46,187 bases of DNA from a virus. Position numbers and translations under genes: made by a program. The notes beneath the pieces are model-generated. The model ran no database searches. It saw nothing but the letters and a program-made list of their open reading frames with translations, and had not been told where the DNA came from. Numbering within the stretch: position 1 is the first letter of the stretch; every line of letters starts with the position of its first letter. Location: positions 1 to 46,187 of IMG/VR virus record IMGVR_UViG_3300038701_000386; one strand, 5' to 3'. This document shows, piece after piece, positions 8,304 to 16,500 of the stretch.

Positions 8304-8431
8304 AATATGCAGAACGTCAAATAGATAAATGGATCAAATGGTGCGTGAATATAAAAGGAGGTATTAAATATAAACAATTAAAACAAAAACAAGATGAGTT
8401 TAAAATCGAATGCTCCTCGTGGAGAAGATAA
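8249..8431 (+). CDS. possible small basic protein
   Basis: This 60-aa frame overlaps the resolvase end by 55 bases and the next small gene by 38, and it fills what would otherwise be an 90-base gap. The product is basic and helical (KIKYAERQIDKWIKWCVNIKGG). I recognise no family. The overlap on both sides lowers confidence, though tight overlaps are the rule in this arm. The true start may be a non-ATG codon nearer 8304. Confidence 0.4.
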   Translation: MRRNNKIDSRKAKNIAKIKYAERQIDKWIKWCVNIKGGIKYKQLKQKQDEFKIECSSWRR

Positions 8432-8564
8432 TGAAAAAAGTTGGTTTATTGAAATAGGTCTTTATCCAGGTGTATTATTTGGAATTAGATCTTACGATAT
8501 GGAAAATGGAAAGATGCATGTATTTTATTTGCCTTTTGTAGATATAATATATTATCATGAGTAA
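8394..8564 (+). CDS. small conserved phage protein
   Basis: This 56-aa protein begins MSLKSNAPRG and continues SWFIEIGLYPGVLFGIRSY, then HVFYLPFVDIIYYHE. The pattern of a GxLFG(I/F)R-x-Y strand followed by a 'YLPFVDI' strand is one I recall from many short phage genes near nucleotide-metabolism genes. It looks like a compact beta protein. Its end overlaps the next ATG at 8557 by 8 bases, which supports it being translated. The function is unknown. Confidence 0.65.
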   Translation: MSLKSNAPRGEDNEKSWFIEIGLYPGVLFGIRSYDMENGKMHVFYLPFVDIIYYHE

Positions 8565-8727
8565 TAATAATGAATTACAAGACAAACTTGAAACAGTAAA
8601 GTTTTTCATCGAAGATGTTATACAAGAAATGAAACAAATAAAAACTTCAAGCACTAAAAAAGATATGGTAGCTTCTATAGCTGCTTGGGAAAACACATTA
8701 CAAACTATAAAATTTATGATAAACTAA
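8557..8727 (+). CDS. small helical hypothetical protein
   Basis: This 56-aa protein (MSNNNELQDK ... TLQTIKFMIN) is predicted helical throughout. It overlaps the preceding small gene by 8 bases, and its TAA overlaps the start of the ribonucleotide reductase beta gene (TAATG), so it is probably a real coupled gene. No domain is recognised. A regulator or partner of the reductase is possible from position only. Confidence 0.6.
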   Translation: MSNNNELQDKLETVKFFIEDVIQEMKQIKTSSTKKDMVASIAAWENTLQTIKFMIN

Positions 8728-9695
8728 TGGGATTATTTGACGAACGAATAGCGTATAAACCTTTTGAGTACCCTGAGTATTATACTGAGGGTTGGTTAAA
8801 ACAAGCTCAAGCATTTTGGTTACATACGGAAATATCAATGCAAAGTGATATTAAAGACTGGAATGAAAGATTAAATGAAAAAGAAAAAAACTTAGTAGGT
8901 AACATATTACTAGGTTTTGCTCAAACAGAATGTGCAGTGTCAGATTACTGGACACAAAAAGTTGTTGGCTGGTTTCCTAAACATGAGATACAGCAAATGG
9001 CAATGATGTTTGGTTCACAAGAAACTGTTCACGCTGTTGCATATAGTTACTTAAATGAAACACTTGGATTAGATGATTTTGAAGCATTTTTACACGAGCC
9101 TACTACTGCCGCTAGGTTTGATAACCTTGTTGCTTATTCTGGCAACGATCAAGTTGGGATTGGAAAGTCCCTTGCGATCTTTAGTGCCTTTGCCGAAGGC
9201 GTATCTCTATATAGCGCTTTTGCTGTTCTTTATAGTTTTCAGTTGCGTAATCTTTTAAAGGGTATTGGGCAACAAATGAAATGGAGTGTTAGAGATGAAA
9301 GCTTACATAGCAAGATGGGTTGTCAATTATTTAAACATATGTGTCAAGAGAATAACCAATTATTACATTTATGCAGAGAAGATATTATCAAAGCTGCAGA
9401 AACAATGGTTGACCTCGAAACTAAATATATTGACAAAATGTTTGAAAAAGGAGATATAGAAGGTATATCAGCTAACGATCTTAAACATTTTATAAAGAAA
9501 AGAACAAATGAAAAACTTGTTGAACTTGGTTACGTTGACTTGGGATCGTATTTTGCGTATGACAATAAAGCAGCGTCTAATCTTGATTGGTTCTATCATC
9601 TTACCGGCGGGGTCACTCATACTGATTTTTTCGCGATTAGGCCCACTGATTATTCAAAAGCTAACGAAGGGGAAGACTTCGAGGATATATGGTAA
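8727..9695 (+). CDS. class I ribonucleotide reductase, beta (R2) subunit
   Basis: This 322-aa ferritin-like radical subunit has six likely metal ligands: E68 (QTECA), E99 and H102 (SQETVH), E157 (AFAEGVSL), and E191 and H194 (RDESLH). Y106 lies four residues after H102, in the place of the radical tyrosine. The first ligand is Glu instead of the usual Asp. The acidic C-terminus (GEDFEDIW) is the type that docks into the alpha subunit. The ATG at 8727 overlaps the previous TAA; an upstream TTG start (8685) would overlap that gene. It works with the alpha subunit encoded at 10133. Confidence 0.93.
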   Translation: MGLFDERIAYKPFEYPEYYTEGWLKQAQAFWLHTEISMQSDIKDWNERLNEKEKNLVGNILLGFAQTECAVSDYWTQKVVGWFPKHEIQQMAMMFGSQETVHAVAYSYLNETLGLDDFEAFLHEPTTAARFDNLVAYSGNDQVGIGKSLAIFSAFAEGVSLYSAFAVLYSFQLRNLLKGIGQQMKWSVRDESLHSKMGCQLFKHMCQENNQLLHLCREDIIKAAETMVDLETKYIDKMFEKGDIEGISANDLKHFIKKRTNEKLVELGYVDLGSYFAYDNKAASNLDWFYHLTGGVTHTDFFAIRPTDYSKANEGEDFEDIW

Positions 9696-9714
9696 TAAAA
9701 TTAAATATAAATAA

Positions 9715-9936
9715 ATGACCAAACAAAAACAAAGTAGAATAGATCTTTTAGAAAAAAAGATTGAAGCATTAATAAAAGTAGCGCAACAAATATTAAATGA
9801 AAACGCTTATCTTAAAGACTTATCAATAGGTACGCTGGAAACAATAAAACAATTTAAAGAATATGAATCAGCGATTGAAAAGCTTAAAGAGAAAGTGGCT
9901 AAAGAAGCTAGTAAAGTCAAAGAAGATAAAGCCTGA
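9715..9936 (+). CDS. small coiled-coil protein
   Basis: This 73-aa protein is a single long charged helix with heptad-like spacing (RIDLLEKKIEALIKVAQQIL, then YESAIEKLKEKVAKEA). It lies between the two ribonucleotide reductase genes and overlaps the next membrane-protein frame by about 70 bases. I recognise no family. A scaffold or membrane-linked partner role is only suggested by its neighbours. Confidence 0.6.
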   Translation: MTKQKQSRIDLLEKKIEALIKVAQQILNENAYLKDLSIGTLETIKQFKEYESAIEKLKEKVAKEASKVKEDKA

Positions 9937-10129
9937 AGAAAGATTAGCGGTTAGAATAGGTTATATGGGTAGTGGTTTTTTAATCGCTGCTCAATGGACC
10001 GTACAGCCTGAATTATATATATTAGGCTTTATACTTGTAATAGTACAAACATCTTATAGAAAGCAATGGAATTTAGTTGCTTTAAACATTAATGGGCTAA
10101 TAGCCTGGATAACACACTTAATAATATAA
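9863..10129 (+). CDS. small membrane protein
   Basis: This protein is 88 aa if started at 9863. It has a basic N-terminus (KSLKRKWLKKLVKSKKIK) and two likely membrane segments around residues 37-62 and 68-88. The long overlap with the preceding gene suggests the true start may be a later non-ATG codon near 9930. Membrane proteins of this size between metabolic genes are common in phages and of unknown role. It could be an early host-modifying or anti-superinfection protein; nothing in the sequence decides this. Confidence 0.55.
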   Translation: MNQRLKSLKRKWLKKLVKSKKIKPEERLAVRIGYMGSGFLIAAQWTVQPELYILGFILVIVQTSYRKQWNLVALNINGLIAWITHLII

Positions 10130-10132
10130 AAT

Positions 10133-11899
10133 ATGTGGAATGAAAACTGGAAAAAAGGAGAAGATTACCCTGCGTGGGGTGATAACAACGTATACAAGAA
10201 GACAATATCCGGGGGATATTTATATCACGACGAAAGTCCGAAAGAAGCATACAAAAGAGTCGCTAAAACAGTTGCTCAAAGGTTATATAAGCCAGAGATG
10301 GCTGAAAACTTTTTTAATTATATTTGGAATGGTTGGCTTTGTTTGGCTTCTCCAGTTCTTTCCAATACTGGTACAGATCGTGGCCTTCCTATTAGTTGCT
10401 TTGGTATCGACGTTGCAGACTCTATACAGGACATAGGGGGTAAAAATTTAGAAATGATGCTGCTCGCTAAGCATGGCGGTGGAGTTGGTATCGGTATTAA
10501 CCAAATCAGACCCGCCGGCGCTAAAATTACAGGAAATGGAACATCAGACGGAGTTGTACCCTTTTGCAAAATATACGACTCAACAATCCTCGCAACTAAT
10601 CAAGGATCTGTTAGAAGAGGAGCTGCATCGGTTAACATTAACATTGAGCACGACGATTTTGAAGAGTGGCTTGAAATTAGAGAACCTAAAGGAGACGTTA
10701 ACAGACAATCGCTTAACTTACATCAGTGCGCAGTTGTTGGTGATAAGTTTATGCGAAAACTTGAACAAGGAGATGCAGAAGCTAGAAATAGATGGAGTAA
10801 ACTTCTTAGAAAACGAAAAGCAACTGGAGAACCGTATATTTTGTTTAAAGGAAACACTAATAAAGCAAATCCAAAAGCATATAAAGAAAACGGATTAAAA
10901 GTGCATATGACAAACATATGTTCTGAAATTACATTACACACCGATGAATCACACAGCTTTGTTTGTTGTTTATCATCATTAAATTTAGCTAAATATGAAG
11001 AATGGAAAGACACTAACCTTATATATGATGCCATCTACTTTCTTGATGGTGTTATGGAAGAATTTATTCAACGCGCGAAAGGGCTTAGAGGTTTCGAGAA
11101 TAGTGTTAGATCGGCAACAAAAGGGCGTGCTCTGGGCTTGGGAGTTCTTGGATGGCATACATATCTCCAAGAAAGAGGTATACCTTTTGAAGGCTTACTT
11201 GCACAGTTTGAAACTAGGAAGATTTTTTCTCAAATTAAAATTGAAAGCGAAAGAGCCTCAATGGATCTTGCTGAAATTTACGGTGAACCTTTGTGGTGTG
11301 CTGGTACTGGTATGCGTAATACCCATTTACGTGCTATTGCACCCACTGTCAGCAATAGTAAGCTTTCCGGGAATGTTAGTCCTGGTATTGAGCCTTGGGC
11401 TGCTAATGTTTTCACTGAACAATCTGCTAAAGGTACTTTCATAAGAAAAAATAAAGAATTAACTAAAGTATTAAAAAAAATAGGTATTAATACTAAACAA
11501 GTTTGGGATAAGATATTAGCTGACGGCGGTAGTGTTCAAGATATAAAGGAATTAGATGATTGGGGTTATGTTAATAGAAAACTAGTTAAGCTATCTGAAT
11601 ACCCAGAGTTAAAAGAATCTGACTACGATAAAGTTAAAGACGTTTTTAAAACATTTAAGGAAATTAATCAGTTAGAATTAGTTAATCAAGCAGGTATTCG
11701 TCAACAATATATTGATCAATCTGTAAGCTTAAACTTAGCTTTTCCATCAGAAGCAACTCCTAAATGGATTAATAAAGTTCATTTTGAAGCTTGGAAAAAA
11801 GGAGTTAAAACTTTGTACTATACCAGAACAGAAAGTGTTTTACGTGGAGACATAGCTCAACAAGCTATGGATGAAAGTTGTTTAAGTTGTGACGGCTAA
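10133..11899 (+). CDS. class I ribonucleotide reductase, alpha (R1) subunit
   Basis: This 588-aa catalytic subunit makes deoxyribonucleotides with the R2 protein. Key residues are the redox pair C89 (ISCFG) and C279 (CCLSSLN), the catalytic N261-x-C263-x-E265 (NICSE), tyrosines Y562/Y563 in the electron-transfer path (LYYTRTES), and the C-terminal CLSC (C583, C586) that is re-reduced by thioredoxin or glutaredoxin. It is shorter than E. coli NrdA (761 aa) and has no N-terminal ATP-cone, so allosteric shut-off by dATP is probably absent, which is common in phages. No phage glutaredoxin is seen nearby. It is the last gene of the left arm. Confidence 0.95.
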   Translation: MWNENWKKGEDYPAWGDNNVYKKTISGGYLYHDESPKEAYKRVAKTVAQRLYKPEMAENFFNYIWNGWLCLASPVLSNTGTDRGLPISCFGIDVADSIQDIGGKNLEMMLLAKHGGGVGIGINQIRPAGAKITGNGTSDGVVPFCKIYDSTILATNQGSVRRGAASVNINIEHDDFEEWLEIREPKGDVNRQSLNLHQCAVVGDKFMRKLEQGDAEARNRWSKLLRKRKATGEPYILFKGNTNKANPKAYKENGLKVHMTNICSEITLHTDESHSFVCCLSSLNLAKYEEWKDTNLIYDAIYFLDGVMEEFIQRAKGLRGFENSVRSATKGRALGLGVLGWHTYLQERGIPFEGLLAQFETRKIFSQIKIESERASMDLAEIYGEPLWCAGTGMRNTHLRAIAPTVSNSKLSGNVSPGIEPWAANVFTEQSAKGTFIRKNKELTKVLKKIGINTKQVWDKILADGGSVQDIKELDDWGYVNRKLVKLSEYPELKESDYDKVKDVFKTFKEINQLELVNQAGIRQQYIDQSVSLNLAFPSEATPKWINKVHFEAWKKGVKTLYYTRTESVLRGDIAQQAMDESCLSCDG

Positions 11900-11920
11900 A
11901 GGCTAAAAGTTATGACTTTT

Positions 11921-11973
11921 TTATACGTATAATAACTAATATGTATAAAAAATTAAATAATTCATACGTATAA
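11921..11973. promoter_or_regulatory. two copies of ATACGTATAA, one inside a 12-bp palindrome
   Basis: TTATACGTATAA at 11921-11932 is a perfect palindrome, and ATACGTATAA recurs at 11964-11973. Both lie in the short non-coding stretch between the two arms, just before the terminator. They could be protein-binding sites or simply AT-rich chance; the role is unknown. Confidence 0.4.
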
Positions 11974-12003
11974 ACTTATGCTATACATATTATGCTTTAA
12001 TAA

Positions 12004-12031
12004 AAAAAGGGTCCTTATTTGGGCCCTTTTT
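12004..12031. terminator. bidirectional intrinsic terminator between converging arms
   Basis: AAAAAGGGTCC, loop TTATTT, GGGCCCTTTTT forms an 11-pair stem with one G-T wobble. It has a T-run on the + strand and a matching T-run on the - strand. It separates the end of the ribonucleotide reductase alpha gene from the end of the endolysin gene, so it can stop transcription from both arms. Confidence 0.88.
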
Positions 12032-12033
12032 AT

Positions 12034-12417
12034 TTATTTAGTTTTATTCCATCTAGCTTTGCTTCCACGAATATCTATATGGGTAAATGTATTATATCTG
12101 CCAACTCCTCCAATTTCAAATTTACCGCTTTCCATCAAATGTTCTACAGCATCGGCTATTTCATTAGAAGAAACACCTTTTACTTTTATGTCCGCAGCTT
12201 TACCTAATATATGTTGAGAATTTTTAACCCCTCCAATATTTTTATTGTGCGTAGCACATCTAAACGCATTTGTTAGTTTTATAGGTTTATTTATGTAATC
12301 TCTTAATACCTGTAAATTATCAGCAAGTTTAATTATATTTTTTTCAACATTATATGGCATTTCACAACCACACTTACATTGAAACTCATTAAGATTAAAA
12401 TTTTCTGTTAATTGCAT
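12034..12417 (-). CDS. M15-family peptidase endolysin
   Basis: This 127-aa protein has a peptidase M15 (D-Ala-D-Ala carboxypeptidase / L-Ala-D-Glu endopeptidase) fold. The zinc ligands are H69 and D76 in SQHILGKAAD and H113 in THIDIRG, with a conserved AFRC strand (51-54). The N-terminal FNLNEFQCKCGCEMP motif is typical of phage M15 endolysins. It would cleave peptidoglycan cross-links at lysis. It has no signal peptide, so it needs a holin. It is the last gene of the late arm and is coupled by TAATG to the coiled-coil membrane protein upstream, forming a lysis group. Confidence 0.9.
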   Translation of the reverse strand: MQLTENFNLNEFQCKCGCEMPYNVEKNIIKLADNLQVLRDYINKPIKLTNAFRCATHNKNIGGVKNSQHILGKAADIKVKGVSSNEIADAVEHLMESGKFEIGGVGRYNTFTHIDIRGSKARWNKTK

Positions 12418-12728
12418 TATTTATTTTTTAAACGTTCGTTTTCTTTTTTAAGATAATCAACTTCTACTCTTAAAGCATGCACTTCAGCTACTAACTGCAA
12501 TACTTGCTCTCGTAATTTATCTTTTTCGTCGCTAGAGTTGGCCAGCATAGCTTCTAAGTTTCTTACTCTGTTTTTCAAATCATCTCGGTATTGCACTCCG
12601 TCGTTATTTTCTAATTCAACTTTTTTAGATTCGCTTTTAGCTTTTAACCTTGCTTCAAGGTATTTCCATATAGATGCTGAACCTAAAACACCTACAATTG
12701 TAACTATGATTTGAGTATATTGTTCCAT
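12417..12728 (-). CDS. membrane-anchored coiled-coil protein, possible i-spanin
   Basis: This 103-aa protein has one N-terminal membrane segment (about 5-22, IIVTIVGVLGSASIW) followed by a long charged coiled coil (about 28-103). That layout matches inner-membrane spanins (Rz-like), and the position between a membrane protein and the endolysin supports a lysis role. No outer-membrane lipoprotein partner is evident nearby, so it may instead be a holin-associated protein. The start and stop both overlap neighbours by TAATG. Confidence 0.6.
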   Translation of the reverse strand: MEQYTQIIVTIVGVLGSASIWKYLEARLKAKSESKKVELENNDGVQYRDDLKNRVRNLEAMLANSSDEKDKLREQVLQLVAEVHALRVEVDYLKKENERLKNK

Positions 12729-13099
12729 TACAATTTTTCTATTTTTTCTTTAAACACTCTAACTGTATTCCAGAAAGCAAAAACAAGTATAATAATCCAA
12801 CCTGTGCGAGAGCCCTCCATTAAGCCTTCTAAACAAAGATTAATAACCGTCATAACTGCTACTATAGATGCAAGTTGAACTGCTATTAAACGATATTTTA
12901 ATGATCCATTAATTATGACCGCCCATAATTGAAACAATCCAGTAAATATTCCTCCAGCAATAAACAAAGGATTAGGGGTATGAAATTCCATAATCATAGA
13001 AGAAGGCAAAACAATGACATGACAAAATGCAATAAGAACCTCGTTAGGTTCACTGTCCGAGTACCAAAATAAATCATTAATTTTTTTTAGCCATTTCAT
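12728..13099 (-). CDS. multi-pass membrane protein, possible holin
   Basis: This 123-aa protein has about four hydrophobic segments (roughly 21-37, 44-63, 70-90 and 98-114) and a basic C-terminus (RVFKEKIEKL). Its place directly upstream of the spanin-like and endolysin genes suggests a holin or related lysis protein, although a second holin candidate lies at 40054. No specific family is recognised. It is coupled by TAATG on both sides. Confidence 0.6.
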   Translation of the reverse strand: MKWLKKINDLFWYSDSEPNEVLIAFCHVIVLPSSMIMEFHTPNPLFIAGGIFTGLFQLWAVIINGSLKYRLIAVQLASIVAVMTVINLCLEGLMEGSRTGWIIILVFAFWNTVRVFKEKIEKL

Positions 13100-13341
13100 T
13101 ATTTCTTATTTTTTTTATATCTACTTACCCTACCTTTAGTGTTTTTTTCTTTTTGACCTCTTGCTTTCTCAGCGGGTGTAAGCTCATCCCATGTAGCCGG
13201 AGTATCTTTAGAAACTTTTTTAGTTGGCCTAAAAGTATTTTCTCCTTTACTATAATCTTTATTCCCTCGCGGTGTTTCCCATTCTTCCTCAAACCAACGT
13301 TTAAGATTTTTAAATGGTGAAGGTTTCATTTTAAATGCCAT
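13099..13341 (-). CDS. small basic virion-associated-type protein
   Basis: This 80-aa protein is very lysine-rich and probably disordered (MAFKMKPSPFKNLKRWFEEEW, then STP-type linkers, ending GRVSRYKKNKK). The N-terminal 'MKPSPFK' motif resembles that of other basic proteins in this arm (41257, 41574, 40443). Such proteins are frequent beside structural genes and may bind DNA inside the capsid, but the function is unknown. Confidence 0.6.
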   Translation of the reverse strand: MAFKMKPSPFKNLKRWFEEEWETPRGNKDYSKGENTFRPTKKVSKDTPATWDELTPAEKARGQKEKNTKGRVSRYKKNKK

Positions 13342-13342
13342 A

Positions 13343-13558
13343 CTACTTAGATTTATTTCCCCAGTTGGAAGCTCCTACTTTTCTGCATTTTACTAAAGCT
13401 CCACTAGCATAAGCGGACGGCCATTTTTTATATCTGCTTTTTACTTTACTGTAGCAAGCATCTTTTTTCTTCATCGGTGATTTTGATTTATCACAACCGC
13501 AATCAGATTCCTTATTGCTATGAGTTAAGTTTTGTATTTTAGATGTAAAGGGTTCCAT
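13343..13558 (-). CDS. conserved cysteine-containing basic protein
   Basis: This 71-aa protein has a C-terminal half reading ACYSKVKSRYKKWPSAYASG, then LVKCRKVGASNWG. This is a widespread small phage motif in which two cysteines bracket a basic helix. The N-terminal part has CGCDKSKSPMKKK. It is probably a small structural or packaged protein, as its relatives lie in virion gene clusters. It ends with TAG, which shows that TAG is a normal stop here. Confidence 0.7.
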   Translation of the reverse strand: MEPFTSKIQNLTHSNKESDCGCDKSKSPMKKKDACYSKVKSRYKKWPSAYASGALVKCRKVGASNWGNKSK

Positions 13559-13560
13559 AA

Positions 13561-16500
13561 TTATTTATTTTTCCATTTATTTTTTTTCCAAACAGTATTT
13601 TTCCATTTTGTGGTTTTACCAAAGCCTTTTTTACCTTTGTTTTTATCTTTATCAACTATACCTACATCCCAAGAACTATAACCTAAAGCTAATGCAATTT
13701 TTTGCCAAAGCTTAGTATCATTATCCATAGCTAATCTAATATTGTCAGCTTTTTTAATAGCTCTATCTAAAGGTATATTAGTTGTAGCAGAAATAATTTG
13801 GCCACCAGCATAAAATGCAGGATTTTCTAAAGAGTAACCTTTCATTTTAGATCTAACATTTTTGTAGCTAAAAGCTCTACCTGCACTCATTAATTTTCTT
13901 AATTTTGAAGAAATTGGAGGCGATAAATCAATACTTCGTATAGCTGCTTGAGTGTAATCAGGTCTTGGTTTTTTAGATTGTTTGTCAATTTCTAAACCAA
14001 TATTTTTAATTGTTGACACAGCGGCTCCTCCTACACCCATACCTCTTAATAAAGTGTCAAGCATAGAATTAGCTATTCTAGATTTTTTATCATCGATTAA
14101 TTCTTCGTCGTCATCATCAAATAATGCTGCAAATAAAGCTGATTGTAAACTAGAAAATATTATATTTTGTACCGCTGTATAATATATTATTTTAGAAACA
14201 TTAGTTTTAACGTCTCCACGTCTGTTTTTAAGATCCAGGATAGCTTTTTTAGTTAATCTCATGTATTGCATAGGAGTGTTTGCAAAAGCTAATATAATAC
14301 GTCCTAATGGACTTGCTTGTTGTTGAGATATTCTATCTGGTCTTGACGACTGCTGCGTTTCTTCCGCAACTTCTTGAAAATCTAAAAACGCTTTACTTTC
14401 TGCTTCTTTTTGAGATAATCCTTCTTTAATATAACTATCTATTCTGTTTCTATAAAAAGATGCTCCACCCATTGCAATAGCAAAACTATCCGCTATTTGT
14501 GTAGGTAAGAATCCCATTTTTAATATAGAAGACAATACTGCTTTAGCTTTATTTGTTGATGTTTCTGCTGCGTTAGCAATGTCATCTGCGTTTACATCTG
14601 TTTTTAACCCAGATCTTCTTTGTTTTAAGAAATCTGAATTAAATATCATTGCAAAATCACTCCAAAATTGTTTTTGGTTACTAAAAGCTTTAGCTGCTTT
14701 TATAGGATTATTATCTCCCCAGTTTATAAAGTTTGCAATAGACAATGTTTGTAATAAAGCTGATCTTGTATTGAAGAACATAATAGTACCTACAGAATCA
14801 TTAACCCAATTCATAAATTGATTAGTTAACTTATTAGATCCGTTAGGTCTATTTCTACCACTTTTCATTCTGTAAAGCATATCTTTCAATGCTTCTACAT
14901 AATCTTCTCCGAAAGCTGCTCTAAGTTTATTAATATTATCCTTAGTAAACACAGCATCTGCATTTTCTTGCCATTGTTGTAAAAATTCTTCTCTTTTTGA
15001 AGAGTTAATCATACCAATAACATCTGTTGTAATAGTTCCAGCTAACCAATTTTTATCAGGCTCAGCATATCCTACCATTAATGCGTTAATTTGCTCTGCA
15101 AAGTTTTTAAGGTCTTCATTATTATTTACTAAATCAACTAACTCCTTAGTGTCATTTTTATCTAAACCTGGTATTTCATAACCTTTTTTATTCCAAAGAT
15201 AAACTCTTACAGCTACATCATTTGTAAAACCAGTTTCATTTGTTTTATTAAGACCTTTAGGTACGTTTTTTATGCTCTTTTTTAGTTTTCTAAAAGATTG
15301 AATTGTTTGTTGCTTATAGCTTTCAAAATTCCTAATTCCTTCCGCATATGGATCAAATAAATTTTCTTTAAACCATTTAGAGTTTTTATTTCCAACTTTG
15401 CCTTTACCTAATAGCTTATACATTAACCCACTAAAATCTTCAGCGGACGGAGGTACAAAAAATTTCCAGCTACCTTTCTTTTTAGCAAGCATTTTACTTT
15501 TAGCTTCAGATATAGTTTTTTTACTGCTTATCTTAGTTGAGTTTTCTATAATTTTATTAAAATCTTTATTTAGTTTTGTATCAATAGAACTGTCAACACT
15601 TTTAGAAAATTGAGGCATTATTTTAATAAATGTGTCACTACTATCAACACTTTTGTTAACAATTTTAATAAAGCCTTCGCCAGAATCTGTTTTACCTTCA
15701 GTAGAGCTATCTCTTTCTTTAGAAAATTCAGAAGGAACTATACTAGCGGTTGAAATAAATTCTATTGGAGTACCTTTGGGTTGCATAATTTGATAAGCTA
15801 TATTTTCTATAACATTAATCATTGCATTATGATGCTCAAACCTGTATTTAGTCTCTATATCATTTTTACTAACTACAACAAAATCAATAGAAGATAACGA
15901 TCTAAAAGAATTAATAATATTAGCGTTACTAATTAAAATATTAGCAACAGCATTTACTCTTTGCTTTTTATTTTTTCCTTGTTTATTAACAAAGTCTCTT
16001 AAAATACTTATATAAAGTTCAGCAATAGCTTTATTTAAAGCGTTTGCTTTATTAAGTTGGTTTAAACGGTTTTGAATTTTAGTTTCATCACCTTTGCTTA
16101 TAAGTTCTTTAAAGCCAGCAATTACACTAATATTAAGACTAGGGTCTTTTGCCCATCTAGCGCTTTTTTTAGTATTTTCATACAGTCCATTTTTTCCAAA
16201 TATTCGATCATAAATTTCTTTAGACTCAGGGCTAAGCTTTGTTTTTTGATTTAATTTTTTATTATATTCAGTATAAACTAATAATTTTTTAAGTTTTTGT
16301 ATTTTTTCATCACTTACTCGATCTCCATTTTTATCTACTATATTTTTATATCCGCTTTTTAAAAAGTCAAAACCGTAAGAATCTACTCTATAGTGAGAAG
16401 CTGTTAATCCCCTTATTAATCCTCTTATAGCTCCTAACTCGGGAGGGATCATAGATAACAATTCATTTCTAGTTTTAATAAAATCTAAAAGATTTTCATA

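Noticed and set aside
10140-11444. Several long open frames in other frames and on the opposite strand inside the ribonucleotide reductase alpha gene
   Set aside because: They have no domain features and lie fully within a gene whose active-site residues are all in place, so they are shadow frames.
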